64,000 bases of DNA from Cellulosimicrobium sp. ES-005 (GCF_040448685.1 NZ_CP159290.1:2604001-2668000); one strand, 5' to 3'; positions 33,176-43,769 are shown, counted from the stretch's first letter. The notes: generated by a model from the sequence alone, not told the origin. Translations and numbers: made by a program.

Positions 33176-34552
33176 TCAGCCCGCGACGAGGCGCCGGGCC
33201 GCGGCCGAGTGCTCGGCGACCAGGGCGCCGAGGTCGAGGTCCGGGATCGCGCCGTCGACCACGCGCCACTCGCCGCCGACCATGACGCGGTCCGCGCGGT
33301 CGGCCCCGCACAGCAGGAGCGCCGCCACCGGGTCGTGCGCGCCGGAGAAGCGCAGCTCGTCGAGGCGCCACAGCGCGAGGTCGGCCTGCTTCCCGACGGC
33401 GAGCACGCCGACGTCGTCCCGGCCCAGCACGCGCGCCGACCCGCGCGTGCCCCAGCCGAGCGCGCGCGTCACGGGGATGTCGGCGCCGTACCTGAGGCGC
33501 TGGAGGTAGAGCGCCTGCCGTGCCTCGAGGATCATCGTCGAGGCGTCGTTCGACGCCGAGCCGTCGACCCCGAGCCCGACGGGCGCGCCCGCGTCCTCGA
33601 GCTCCACGGCGCGCGCGATCCCGGACGCGAGGCGCATGTTCGACGTCGGGCAGTGCGCGACGCCGGTTCCCGCGGCCCCGAGGCGGCGCACCTCCTCGTC
33701 GTCGAAATGGATGCCGTGGCCGAGCCACGCGCGGTCCGTGAGCCATCCCACCGACTCGAGGTAGTCGACCGTGCGCATCCCGAAGCGATCGCGGCAGAAG
33801 TCCTCCTCGTCGATCGTCTCCGCGAGGTGCGTGTGCAGGCGGACGTCGAGGTCCTCCGCGAGCGCCGCGCTCTCGCGCATCGCGTCGGTGGTCACCGAGA
33901 ACGGCGAGCACGGCGCGAGCGCGATCTGGACCCGCGCCCCGGCGCCGCGCTCGTGGTACCTCTCCACGAGGCGCTGCGAGTCGGCGAGGATCACGCCCAG
34001 GCTCTGCACGACCGACTGCGGCGGCAGACCGCCGTCGTCCTGGCCGAGCGTCATGGACCCGCGCGTGAGGGTCGCGCGCATCCCGAGCCGCTGGACGGCG
34101 GCGACCTGGAGGTCGATCGCGTCGTCGAGGCCGGCCGGGAAGACGTAGTGGTGGTCGGCGGCCGTCGTGCAGCCGGAGAGCAGCAGCTCGGCGAGCGCGA
34201 CCGTCGTCGCGAGCTCGTGGTCGCGCGGGGTCAGGCGCGCCCACACCGGGTAGAGGCGCTGGAGCCAGGGGAAGAGCGGGGCGTCGGCGACCGGCCCCCA
34301 GGCGCGCGTGAGCGTCTGGTAGAAGTGGTGGTGCGTGTTGATCAGCCCGGGCGTGAGCACGTGCTGGGACGCGTCGAACGTCGCGTCGACCGGGGCGGAC
34401 GGCTCCGCGCCCGCCGCGACGACCTCGGCGATCACGCCGTCCTCGACGACGACCCCGCCGCGCGCGTCCGGGGCGTCCGGGGAGTCGTCGGCGGTGAAGA
34501 CGCCGAGCGGGTCACGGACCCAGGTGCGGGTGCCGGACGACGGGCTGGTCAT
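33176..34552 (-). CDS. 8-oxoguanine deaminase (amidohydrolase family)
   Basis: 458-aa metal-dependent amidohydrolase converting 8-oxoguanine to urate (family members also act on other guanine-type bases). Zinc site: NTHHHFYQTL near residue 65, HTHLAETIDEE, LGHGIHFDDEE and VDGSASND (catalytic Asp). GCTTAADHHYVFPAG and FCRDRFGMRTVDYLE are typical of the 8-oxoguanine deaminase/TRZ-ATZ group. ATG 34552 has AGGAGG 6 nt upstream. Urate production links it to purine salvage or breakdown, like the NCS2 permease 0.7 kb away. A divergent antiporter shares its 236-bp promoter gap, which shows no repeat of the NCS2 operator. Confidence 0.9.
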   Translation of the reverse strand: MTSPSSGTRTWVRDPLGVFTADDSPDAPDARGGVVVEDGVIAEVVAAGAEPSAPVDATFDASQHVLTPGLINTHHHFYQTLTRAWGPVADAPLFPWLQRLYPVWARLTPRDHELATTVALAELLLSGCTTAADHHYVFPAGLDDAIDLQVAAVQRLGMRATLTRGSMTLGQDDGGLPPQSVVQSLGVILADSQRLVERYHERGAGARVQIALAPCSPFSVTTDAMRESAALAEDLDVRLHTHLAETIDEEDFCRDRFGMRTVDYLESVGWLTDRAWLGHGIHFDDEEVRRLGAAGTGVAHCPTSNMRLASGIARAVELEDAGAPVGLGVDGSASNDASTMILEARQALYLQRLRYGADIPVTRALGWGTRGSARVLGRDDVGVLAVGKQADLALWRLDELRFSGAHDPVAALLLCGADRADRVMVGGEWRVVDGAIPDLDLGALVAEHSAAARRLVAG

Positions 34553-34788
34553 GGTGCCTCCTGGTGGCTCGTCGCTCACCGGGGCGCGGCTCCGGCGCCA
34601 CGGTGCGCCGGCTCAGTGGTCCTGTCTGCCGATCCAGGTGCCGCGGGATCCGCGGCTGGGCCGACCGTAGGCCGGGGCGCGACGCACCGTCAACCCCGAC
34701 GGACGACGCCGCGGGCCTCCGCCGCGCGCGACCTGCGGCGCTGCGGGATCCTGGGACCCGCCGCCCGCCGACACCCGGAGAACCGCCC

Positions 34789-35994
34789 GTGAACGTCTAC
34801 GCCCCGCTCGTCCCGGTGTTCGTCGTCGCGCTGCTGGCGCCGCTGCTCGCGGGGCTCATGCCGGTGCGGTCGCGCGTGCCGCAGGTCGTCGTGCTGCTGC
34901 TCGGCGGCATCCTCATCGGGCCGGCCGCGCTCGACCTCGCGACGCCCGACGACGTCACGCTCCTGTCCGACCTCGGCATGGGGTTCCTCTTCCTCCTTGC
35001 CGGGTACGAGCTCGAGCCGAACCTCCTGCGCGAGCGCGTGGGGCGACGTGCCGGGGCGGCGTGGCTGACGTCGCTCGTCGTCGGGGCGGCCCTCGTCCTC
35101 GCCGTCGTCGGCCACGACTCCCCGCACGCGGTCGCAGCGGGGGCGATCGCGCTCACGACCACCGCGCTGGGCGTCGTGCTCCCCATCCTGCGCGACGGCG
35201 GTCAGCTCGGCTCGCGACTCGGCCGCGCGGTGCTCGTGGTCGGGGCGGTGGGCGAGCTGGGACCGATCGTCGCGATGGCCGTTCTCCTCGGGACGCGCGA
35301 GAGCGGGGTCGCGGCGGTCCTGCTGGTCCTGTTCGCCGTCGTCGCGATCGCGCTGTCCGCGCTACCGGGGAGGCTGGGGCGCCTCAAGGCGCTCGGCGGC
35401 GACCGCCTCTTCAGCGCGGCGGAGCACGGGACCGGCCAGAGCACCCTGCGCCTCACCGTGCTGCTGCTCGTCGCGCTGCTCGCGCTCGCCGCGGGGCTCG
35501 GGTTCGACGCGGTGCTGGGCGCGTTCGTCGGCGGGATGGTGCTGCGCCGCTGGGCGCCCGGCGACGTCGAGGCGCTGGAGAAGAAGCTCGACGCGGTCGC
35601 GTGGGGCGTGTTCGTTCCGGTGTTCTTCGTCAGCTCCGGCATGGGCCTGGACATCGACTCCATCGTCGCGTCGCCGCTGCTGCCGCTGACGTTCTTCGCG
35701 CTCATGGTGATCGTGCGGGGCGGGCCGGTGCTGCTGTGGTTCCGGCGCGAGCTGCCGTCGGTCGAGCGCGTCCAGACCGCGCTCTACGCGGCGACCGCGC
35801 TGCCGCTGCTCGTCGCGCTCACCGAGATCGCGGTCGAGCAGGACGCGATGACGTCGCGCGTCGGCGCGGCGCTCGTCGGCGCGGGCGTGCTGTCCGTGAT
35901 CGTGCTCCCGATGGTCGCGAGCCGGCTCGGCTCGCGCCCTACGGAGCCCGACGACGTCGCGGCCCCGCCGACGGGAGAACGCGGCGCCGGATGA
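34789..35994 (+). CDS. Cation:proton antiporter, CPA2 (KefB/NapA-like)
   Basis: 401-aa, about 12-helix antiporter exchanging Na+ or K+ for H+. N-terminus YAPLVPVFVVALLAPLLAGL; SRVPQVVVLLLGGILIGPAA; FLFLLAGYELEPNLLR; later GFDAVLGAFVGGMVLRRWAP and PVFFVSSGMGLDI, all typical of the CPA2 transmembrane domain. There is no C-terminal TrkA-N regulatory domain, so it is the short form. GTG 34789 has CCGGAG 9 nt upstream. Possibly pH or osmotic homeostasis. Confidence 0.9.
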   Translation: MNVYAPLVPVFVVALLAPLLAGLMPVRSRVPQVVVLLLGGILIGPAALDLATPDDVTLLSDLGMGFLFLLAGYELEPNLLRERVGRRAGAAWLTSLVVGAALVLAVVGHDSPHAVAAGAIALTTTALGVVLPILRDGGQLGSRLGRAVLVVGAVGELGPIVAMAVLLGTRESGVAAVLLVLFAVVAIALSALPGRLGRLKALGGDRLFSAAEHGTGQSTLRLTVLLLVALLALAAGLGFDAVLGAFVGGMVLRRWAPGDVEALEKKLDAVAWGVFVPVFFVSSGMGLDIDSIVASPLLPLTFFALMVIVRGGPVLLWFRRELPSVERVQTALYAATALPLLVALTEIAVEQDAMTSRVGAALVGAGVLSVIVLPMVASRLGSRPTEPDDVAAPPTGERGAG

Positions 35995-36000
35995 CCCCGG

Positions 36001-36070
36001 GCGAGTGATGCGTCCGCGCGCGAGCGACGCGTCCGGGGACGCAGCGCTCGCACACGGACGCCTCGCTCGG
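36001..36070. terminator. Nested hairpins between convergent antiporter and GH16 genes
   Basis: Inner stem CGAGCGACGCGTCC (36021-36034) with GGACGCAGCGCTCG (36037-36050), 12 of 14 pairs; outer arms 36001-36016 and 36055-36070 pair at 13 of 16 positions. Fits a bidirectional terminator. Confidence 0.7.
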
Positions 36071-36081
36071 CTGCGGAGGAC

Positions 36082-37416
36082 TCAGAAGGTCCACTGCTGG
36101 TTGGTCGACCCGTGGCAGTCCCAGATCACGAACCGCTGACCCTCGTAGAGCGGGTTGCCGCCCTCGGCGTCCAGGCACCGACCCGACTGCGGGTTGCGCA
36201 GCGTCTTCGACCCCGCGTCGTAGGACCACTTCTGGGCGCCCGTGCCGTTGCAGGTCCAGAGCTGGACCGCCGTCCCGTTCGCCGTGCCGCTGCCGCTCAC
36301 GTCGAGGCACTTGCCGAGCGCCCGGATCGTCCCGTCGCTGCCCCGCGTCCACGACTGCGCGACGTTGCCGTTGCACGGGACGATCTGCACGCGGTTGCCG
36401 TCGTGCGTCTGGCCCCACGGGACGTCGAGGCAGTACCCGTTCGCGATCCGGATCGTCCCGGTCCCGGTCGGCAGGCTGCCACCGGGGTTCGGGTTGGAGG
36501 TTCCCGAGCCGTTGTCGTAGACCCGGACGTAGTCCACCTTCATCTGCTGGGGGAACGAGGTCGTGCCGTCGGGGTACCCCGGCCACTGCCCGCCGACCGC
36601 GACGTTGAGGATGAGGAAGAACGGCTGGTCGAACACCCACGCGTTCGCGCCGACGCTCGCGCGCGTCACCCGGTGGAACTGCTGGCCGTCGACGAACCAC
36701 GTGATCTCGCCCGGCTTCCAGTCGACCGCGAAGGTGTGGAAGTCGTCGGCGAACGACCAGCCCTGCGGGTGCTGGTACATGCCCGTGATGCCGGCGCCGC
36801 CCGAGTACCCCGGTCCGTGCACCGTGCCGTGCACGCGGTGCGGCTCGAAGCCGACGTTCTCCATGACGTCGATCTCGCCCGACGCCGGCCAGCCGACCCC
36901 CGGCAGGTTGCCGCCGAGCATCCAGAACGCCGGCCAGATGCCCTGGCCGCGCGGGATCTGGATGCGCGCCTCCACGCGCCCGTACTGCGGCTGGTACTTC
37001 CCCTGCGTCGTCATGCGGGCGGAGGTGTAGGACCCGTCGGCCTCGCGGCGCGCGGTGATGACGAGGTGGCCCTGTCCGTCGAGCGCCGAGTTCGCGCGCG
37101 ACGTCGTGTAGTTCTGGAGCTCGGCGTTGCCCCACCCTCCGGCGCCCGTCTCGTGGTTCCAGCGGGCGGAGCTCGGGGCCGAGCCCGCGGCGCCGTCGAA
37201 CTCGTCCGACCAGATGACGTCACCCGGCGCGGCGGTCGCGGCGGGGGCTGCGACGAGCGCCCCGGCGCTCACGGCGATCACCGCGACCGCGCCCGCCAGG
37301 ACGCGGCGCGCGGCGTCGCCGAGGTGCGGTGCCGGACGGCGTCGTGGCCTGCCAGGTCGTGGACGGGCGCCCCGCAGGGGCGTGGGACGGGGTGAACGCT
37401 GACGTGCGAGGTCCAT
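36082..37416 (-). CDS. Secreted GH16 endo-beta-1,3-glucanase with ricin-type CBM13
   Basis: 444-aa secreted enzyme hydrolysing beta-1,3-glucan (laminarin, yeast and fungal wall). Signal peptide 1-63 with a long basic n-region, then mature APGDVIWSDEFDG. GH16 domain ~65-305 with catalytic E181, D183 and E186 in SGEIDVMENVG. The domain closely resembles the Cellulosimicrobium/Oerskovia yeast-lytic glucanase as remembered. A Gly/Pro/Asn linker leads to a ricin beta-trefoil ~320-444 with three Q-x-W repeats (QSW, QKW, QQW) and paired cysteines, for binding beta-glucan or mannoprotein. ATG 37416 has GGAGGATCG upstream. The promoter and LacI-type operators lie 110-175 bp upstream, so it is probably induced by glucan fragments. 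Confidence 0.96.
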   Translation of the reverse strand: MDLARQRSPRPTPLRGARPRPGRPRRRPAPHLGDAARRVLAGAVAVIAVSAGALVAAPAATAAPGDVIWSDEFDGAAGSAPSSARWNHETGAGGWGNAELQNYTTSRANSALDGQGHLVITARREADGSYTSARMTTQGKYQPQYGRVEARIQIPRGQGIWPAFWMLGGNLPGVGWPASGEIDVMENVGFEPHRVHGTVHGPGYSGGAGITGMYQHPQGWSFADDFHTFAVDWKPGEITWFVDGQQFHRVTRASVGANAWVFDQPFFLILNVAVGGQWPGYPDGTTSFPQQMKVDYVRVYDNGSGTSNPNPGGSLPTGTGTIRIANGYCLDVPWGQTHDGNRVQIVPCNGNVAQSWTRGSDGTIRALGKCLDVSGSGTANGTAVQLWTCNGTGAQKWSYDAGSKTLRNPQSGRCLDAEGGNPLYEGQRFVIWDCHGSTNQQWTF

Positions 37417-37527
37417 CGATCCTCCAGGTCCGGCGGCGACTGCCACCTGCGTCTCGCCACGGTGCGCGACGTGCTTCGGCGCGACTCCGCACCGGGGCGG
37501 GGGCCGTTCCTCGGCCCTCCGCCCGCG

Positions 37528-37557
37528 AACCTACGGGCACTCGCCGCGCCCGAGCAA
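37528..37557 (-). promoter_or_regulatory. Promoter of GH16 glucanase
   Basis: On the complement strand: -35 TTGCTC (37552-37557), 18-bp spacer, -10 TAGGTT (37528-37533). The -35 sits inside one operator-like site. The leader would be about 105 nt. Confidence 0.5.
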
Positions 37558-37565
37558 GCGCTCTC
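37552..37565. promoter_or_regulatory. CebR-like operator over GH16 -35 box
   Basis: GAGCAAGCGCTCTC keeps the GAGC...GCTC and central AGCGCT pattern of LacI-family cello-oligosaccharide repressors (consensus TGGGAGCGCTCCCA), but is degenerate. Its position over the -35 element fits repression. Confidence 0.45.
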
Positions 37566-37576
37566 TCGGCGTGTCG

Positions 37577-37590
37577 TGGAATCGCTCCCA
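37577..37590. promoter_or_regulatory. CebR-like operator upstream of GH16 promoter
   Basis: TGGAATCGCTCCCA matches the CebR-type palindrome TGGGAGCGCTCCCA at 12 of 14 positions. It lies 25 bp (centre to centre) from the second site. CebR controls cellulase and glucanase genes in streptomycetes and related actinobacteria; no such repressor gene is in this window. Confidence 0.65.
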
Positions 37591-37669
37591 CTCCCACGCC
37601 TCCGTCGGGCGTCGGGGCCCGCGAGCGCCCCGAGCTCAGACCACGGGGGCGCGGGCACCTTCTGGCGCC

Positions 37670-38239
37670 TCAGGCCGTCGCCGGGACCGCCGCGTCGAGG
37701 ATCGCCTCGGCCGCACGGCGCGCCTGGCGCGCGACGTCGACGTCCTGCGTGATCGCCGCCGTGGTCTGCGCGCCCTCGGCGAGCAGGACGACCTGGAGGG
37801 CGACGTCGTCGGGCAGGCCCGCCTCGCGCACGACGTCGCGCGCGTACCGCTGGAACGACTCCTTGTGCTCGCGGACCGCCGCGGCGACGGCGGGCGACGT
37901 CGCACCGAGCTCGCCGAAGGAGTTGATGAACGCGCACCCGCGGAACCCGTCCTCGCGGAACCACGCGTCGAGGAAGTCGAACACGGCCAGCAGCCGGTCG
38001 CGGGGCGTCGTCGCACCAGCCGCCGCGCGGGCGATCCCCGCGTCCCACTGCTCGGTGCGGTGCCGCAGCACGGCGACGACGAGGTCGTCCTTGGACGGGA
38101 ACAGCGCGTAGATGCGCTTGAGCGACACCCCGGCCTCGGTGCGGACCGCGTCCATCCCGACCGACTGGACGCCGCGCGCGTAGAACAGCCGGTCGGCGGC
38201 GGCCACCACCAGCGCGCGAGCGCTCGCGTCGTCGAGCAT
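37670..38239 (-). CDS. TetR-family regulator divergent from alpha/beta hydrolase
   Basis: 189-aa TetR-type repressor. HTH residues 5-55: ALVVAAADRLFYARGVQSVG, MDAVRTEAGVSLKRIYALF, SKDDLVVAVLRHR. The C-terminal domain contains GFRGCAFINSFGELG, a stretch common in a TetR_C group near hydrolase or dehydrogenase genes. ATG 38239 has AGGAGG 6 nt upstream. Two copies of one palindrome lie between this gene and the divergent hydrolase, which are very likely its operators, so hydrolase and regulator form a self-contained inducible unit. Confidence 0.93.
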   Translation of the reverse strand: MLDDASARALVVAAADRLFYARGVQSVGMDAVRTEAGVSLKRIYALFPSKDDLVVAVLRHRTEQWDAGIARAAAGATTPRDRLLAVFDFLDAWFREDGFRGCAFINSFGELGATSPAVAAAVREHKESFQRYARDVVREAGLPDDVALQVVLLAEGAQTTAAITQDVDVARQARRAAEAILDAAVPATA

Positions 38240-38273
38240 CGTCACCTCCTGTTCATCGCCCCCCTCTTGCGGG

Positions 38274-38289
38274 GAGAACCATCGTTCTC
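38274..38289. promoter_or_regulatory. TetR operator 1
   Basis: Perfect GAGAAC-N4-GTTCTC palindrome in the 109-bp gap between the TetR and hydrolase genes. Same half-site as operator 2; centre-to-centre distance is 34 bp, a little over three helical turns. Confidence 0.8.
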
Positions 38290-38297
38290 TAGTGTAG

Positions 38298-40492
<2,195 letters not shown>

Positions 40493-40551
40493 GCCCGCCA
40501 GCCTAGGTGCAGACGCCGCCCCCGCACCCGTGCTGTCGTCTCCCCCACCCC

Positions 40552-40611
40552 GCCGAACCCGGGGTTGTTCCCCACCTCGGTGCCGAGGTGGGGACCAACC
40601 CCGGGTTCGGC
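40552..40611. repeat. 60-bp near-perfect palindrome between NYN and MFS genes
   Basis: 29 of 30 position pairs match, with no real loop (the central two bases are T and G). It begins GCCGAACCCGGGG and ends CCCCGGGTTCGGC, with a central CCCACCTCGG/CCGAGGTGGG. It lies between two divergent promoters, not downstream of genes, so it is not an ordinary terminator. Confidence 0.9.
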
Positions 40612-40620
40612 ACCAGGTGT

Positions 40621-40657
40621 GTGTACGGACGTACACATCGTGTGTACGATCGTCCGC
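40621..40657. promoter_or_regulatory. Operator and leaderless promoter of MFS operon
   Basis: Perfect GTGTACG-GA-CGTACAC palindrome (40621-40636) followed by a half-conserved second copy GTGTACG-AT-CGTCCGC (40642-40657). The second copy contains the -10 TACGAT (40645-40650), ending 7 nt before the MFS ATG. A TetR gene at the end of the same operon is the natural binding protein. Confidence 0.7.
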
Positions 40658-41992
40658 ATGTCGTCGCCTCCCCCTGCGCGGCCGGCGCCGGACGTGCGGC
40701 GGGCGCGGGTCGCCGTCGCCGCGCTGTTCCTCACGAACGGCGCGCTGTTCGCGAACCTCGTGCCGCGGTACCCCGAGATCAAGGCCGGGCTCGACCTGGG
40801 CAACGCCACCTACGGGCTCGCCGTCGCCGCGTTCCCCGCGGGGGCGATCACCGCCGGGCTCGCGGCTGCGGCGCTCGTGCGGCGCTTCGGCTCGGCACGC
40901 GTCGCCGTCGCGGGCACGGTGCTCACCGCGGCCGGGCTGCTGCTCGCAGGCCTCGCCCCGGCGCTGCCGCTGCTCGTCGTCGCGCTGTTCGCCGCAGGCG
41001 CGATGGACGCGTTCACCGACGTCGCGCAGAACGCGCACGGCCTCCGGGTGCAGCGCCGCTACGGCCGGTCGATCATCAACGGCTTCCACGCGCTGTGGTC
41101 GGTCGGCGCCGTGGTCGGCGGCGGCATGGCCGCCGCCGCGATCGCGCTCGACCTCCCGCTCGCCGTGCACCTGGCGATCACCGGCGCGCTGTTCTCCGTC
41201 GTCGCGCTCGTCGCCCTGCGCGCGTGCCTGCCCGGGCTGGACGGCGAGGTGCCCGACGGCGTCGCGGGCGAGGCCGGGACGCTCACCACCCCGGGCGCCC
41301 CGACCAGCGCCGAGGCCGCCGCGGCGGGCGCCGCCGCGCGCCCGTCCCGCACGCGCACCGCCGCCGTCCTCGCCGCGCTCGTCCTCGTCGCCGTCGCGGG
41401 CACGCTCGTGGAGGACGCGGGCAGCACGTGGGCGGCGGTCTACCTCTCCGGGTCGCTCGGCGCCCCGGCGACGCTCGCCGCCGCCGGGTTCGTCGCGCTC
41501 GTCGGCGCGCAGTTCGTCGGTCGGCTCGTCGGCGACCGCCTCGTCGACCGCTTCGGCCAGCGCGCCGTCGCCGGGACGGGGGGCGCGCTGGTGCTGCTCG
41601 GCACCGGGCTCGCGCTCGCGTTCCCCTCCGTCCCGGGCACGATCGCCGGGTTCGCCGCCGCCGGGTTCGGCGTCGCGACCCTGGTCCCCGCCGCGATGCA
41701 GCAGGCCGACGAGCTCCCGGGACTGCGCGCGGGCACGGGGCTCACCCTCGTGTCGTGGCTCCTGCGCCTCGGGTTCCTCCTGTCCCCGCCGATCGTCGGG
41801 CTCGTCGCCGACGCCACGAGCCTGCGCGCCGGGTTGCTCGTCCTGCCGCTGGCCGGCCTCGTCGTCGTGCTCCTGGCCGGCGTGCTCGCCCCGCGCCGGC
41901 GCTCCGCGGGCCGACCGGGCCCGGCCGGCCACGACCGGCATGATGACCACGACCGCCGCACGACCGCGCCCGAGGAGGCCACCACCGCATGA
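40658..41992 (+). CDS. MFS transporter, 12-helix
   Basis: 444-aa major facilitator protein. N-terminal half: VAVAALFLTNGALFANLVPR, motif-A-like loop LVRRFGSARVAVAG, GFHALWSVGAVVGGG (helix V); a central Ala/Glu/Thr-rich loop near residues 195-230; the second half starts AAVLAALVLVAVAGTLVEDA and contains GDRLVDRFGQRAVAGTGG. The layout resembles the FucP/YbjJ-like sugar or drug MFS group (MMGDAFADVAMN-like AGAMDAFTDVAQNAHG). No Shine-Dalgarno; -10 TACGAT is 7 nt upstream, so leaderless. It overlaps the acetyltransferase by 4 bp (ATGA) in a three-gene operon ending with TetR. Confidence 0.9.
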   Translation: MSSPPPARPAPDVRRARVAVAALFLTNGALFANLVPRYPEIKAGLDLGNATYGLAVAAFPAGAITAGLAAAALVRRFGSARVAVAGTVLTAAGLLLAGLAPALPLLVVALFAAGAMDAFTDVAQNAHGLRVQRRYGRSIINGFHALWSVGAVVGGGMAAAAIALDLPLAVHLAITGALFSVVALVALRACLPGLDGEVPDGVAGEAGTLTTPGAPTSAEAAAAGAAARPSRTRTAAVLAALVLVAVAGTLVEDAGSTWAAVYLSGSLGAPATLAAAGFVALVGAQFVGRLVGDRLVDRFGQRAVAGTGGALVLLGTGLALAFPSVPGTIAGFAAAGFGVATLVPAAMQQADELPGLRAGTGLTLVSWLLRLGFLLSPPIVGLVADATSLRAGLLVLPLAGLVVVLLAGVLAPRRRSAGRPGPAGHDRHDDHDRRTTAPEEATTA

Positions 41993-42582
41993 CCACCGAC
42001 TACTTCGCCGGTGACGACCGCACGAGCTACGAGCGCATGGCCGCGGGCGACCTGTACGTCGCCGACGACCCCGAGATCGCGCGCGGGGTCCACCGGGGCA
42101 TGGTCCTCGTCGACGCGTTCCACCGCGCCGTCCTCGACGGCGACGGCGACGACACGCACGCCCGCGCGATCCTCGCCGACCTGCTCGGGTCGCTCGGCGA
42201 GGGGTCGTGGGTCAAGCCGCCGCTCGCGGTCGACTTCGGCAGCAACGTGCACCTCGGCGACCGGACGTTCGTCAACTCCGGGCTCACCGCGCTCGACGTC
42301 GCGGCGATCACCGTCGGCGACGACTGCCTCCTCGGGCCGAACGTCCAGCTCCTCACGCCGACCCACCCCGTCGACCCGCAGCCCCGGCGCGACAAGCTCG
42401 AGGCGGCCGAGCCCATCACGCTCGGCGACAACGTGTGGCTCGGCGGCGGCGTGATCGTGTGCCCCGGCGTGACGATCGGCGACAACACCGTGGTGGGCGC
42501 GGGGTCCGTCGTGACGCGCGACCTGCCCGCGAACGTGGTGGCGGTGGGCAACCCGGCCCGGGTGATCCGCGAGAACATCTGA
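41989..42582 (+). CDS. Maltose O-acetyltransferase-like hexapeptide transferase
   Basis: 197-aa Mac/LacA-type sugar O-acetyltransferase. Cap domain 1-60 (DRTSYERMAAGDLYVADDPE), then a left-handed beta helix: NVHLGDRTFVNSGLTALDVA, LLGPNVQLLTPTHPVDP (catalytic His), GDNVWLGGGVIVCPGVTIGD, NTVVGAGSVVTRDLPANVV and the end NPARVIREN. Full family length. ATG 41989 overlaps the MFS stop and the TetR follows after 2 bp, so the three are one transcript. Likely acetylates a sugar or glycoside handled by the MFS protein, for example for detoxifying export. Confidence 0.93.
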   Translation: MTTDYFAGDDRTSYERMAAGDLYVADDPEIARGVHRGMVLVDAFHRAVLDGDGDDTHARAILADLLGSLGEGSWVKPPLAVDFGSNVHLGDRTFVNSGLTALDVAAITVGDDCLLGPNVQLLTPTHPVDPQPRRDKLEAAEPITLGDNVWLGGGVIVCPGVTIGDNTVVGAGSVVTRDLPANVVAVGNPARVIRENI

Positions 42583-42584
42583 CC

Positions 42585-43163
42585 ATGAGCGCCCCCGAGG
42601 CCCCGACCGGGCCGACCCCCCGCGCCCGCCGCCACGACCCGGAGCGCCGCGACCGCATCGTCGACGCGTGCCTCGACGTCGTCGCCGAGCACGGCGTCGC
42701 CGGCACGTCGCACCGGCGCGTCGCGGCCGCCGCCGACGTCCCGCTCGGGTCGATGACCTACCACTTCGCCGGGATGGACGAGCTGCTGCGCGAGGCGTTC
42801 GGCCGGTTCGCGCGCGACGCGGCCGCCCAGTTCGAGCGCCGCATGAGCGCCGCGCGCACGCCCGAGGAGGCCGTGCAGGCGGTCACGACGCTCATCACGC
42901 ACGACGTCTTCGCGACCCAGCGCGACCTCGTCCTGTCCCACGAGCTCTACACGCTCGCGGCGCGCGACCCGGCCTACCGGACGCTCACCAACGACTGGAT
43001 GCGCCGCAGCCGCGACGCGCTCGGGCGTCACTTCGACCCTGCGACGTGCCGCGTGCTCGACGCGTTCATCGAGGGCATGACCATCCACCGCGCGCTCGAC
43101 ACCGAGCCGCACGACGACGTCGACGTCCTCGGCGCGGTCCGGCGCCTCACGCAGGTCCTCTGA
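42585..43163 (+). CDS. TetR-family regulator of the MFS-acetyltransferase operon
   Basis: 192-aa TetR-type regulator. HTH: RIVDACLDVVAEHGVAGTSH, RRVAAAADVPLGSMTYHFA, MDELLREAFGRFA. C-terminal ligand domain with LSHELYTLAARDPAYRTL, a stretch typical of the RutR/BetI-like TetR_C group. It is the last gene of the operon, 2 bp after the acetyltransferase, and probably autoregulates through the GTGTACG palindrome before the MFS gene. It stops 13 bp from the convergent GNAT gene. Confidence 0.9.
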   Translation: MSAPEAPTGPTPRARRHDPERRDRIVDACLDVVAEHGVAGTSHRRVAAAADVPLGSMTYHFAGMDELLREAFGRFARDAAAQFERRMSAARTPEEAVQAVTTLITHDVFATQRDLVLSHELYTLAARDPAYRTLTNDWMRRSRDALGRHFDPATCRVLDAFIEGMTIHRALDTEPHDDVDVLGAVRRLTQVL

Positions 43164-43175
43164 CCGGCGCTCCCG

Positions 43176-43730
43176 TCAGGGGGCGGTCACGTCGAACAGC
43201 TCGCAGGTCGTGTCGTAGTACGCGTCGGTCGTGCCGCGGTGCGTCATGCCGATCCGCCGGCACACCGCCTGGGACGCCGCGTTGTCGGGGTGCGTGACGG
43301 CGACGACGCGGTCGAGCCCGCGCTCGAAGGCGTGCGCGAGCACCGCGGCGGCCGCCTCCGTCGCGTAGCCGCGCCCCCACACGTCGGGGTGGAAGTGCCA
43401 CCCGATCTCCGTGTCGCCCGAGGGCTGCGACGGGTCGCCCGTGCCCGACGCCGGGATGAGCTTGAGCAGGATGGTCCCCACGGGCGCGGCGTCCGGCAGG
43501 TCCGCCCCGTCGCCCTCGCGCGGGACGACGGCCCAGACCCCGTGCGTGCCGTCGTCGACGGCTGCCCAGCGCTCGACCCGCTCCAGCGCCTCGTCGCGGT
43601 GCTCCAGGACGCGTGGCGTCACCCCGATGAACCGCATGACGTCCCAGCGCGAGTAGATGTCGAGGGCGGCGTCGGCATCGTCGGGCTGCCACGGGCGGAG
43701 GGTGAGCCGGGCCGTCGTGAGGGTCTGCAT
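43176..43730 (-). CDS. GNAT-family acetyltransferase, RimJ/RimL-like
   Basis: 184-aa acetyltransferase. Start LTTARLTLRPWQPDDADAAL is the RimJ/RimL group signature; the acetyl-CoA loop is IGWHFHPDVWGRGYATEAAA, and NAASQAVCRRIGMTHRGTT closes motif B. Such proteins acetylate N-termini or small amines; the actual substrate is not predictable. TAGCCT (complement of 43737-43742) lies 6 nt before ATG 43730, with no ribosome site, so leaderless. Confidence 0.9.
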   Translation of the reverse strand: MQTLTTARLTLRPWQPDDADAALDIYSRWDVMRFIGVTPRVLEHRDEALERVERWAAVDDGTHGVWAVVPREGDGADLPDAAPVGTILLKLIPASGTGDPSQPSGDTEIGWHFHPDVWGRGYATEAAAAVLAHAFERGLDRVVAVTHPDNAASQAVCRRIGMTHRGTTDAYYDTTCELFDVTAP

Positions 43731-43769
43731 GGCCCCAGGCTACGAGGGTGCGCGCCCCCCGAGGCGGGG

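Noticed and set aside
34640-34665. CCGCGG-GAT-CCGCGG palindrome before 8-oxoguanine deaminase/antiporter
   Set aside because: Six-bp all-GC arms are expected by chance at this base composition, and the site has no partner copy.
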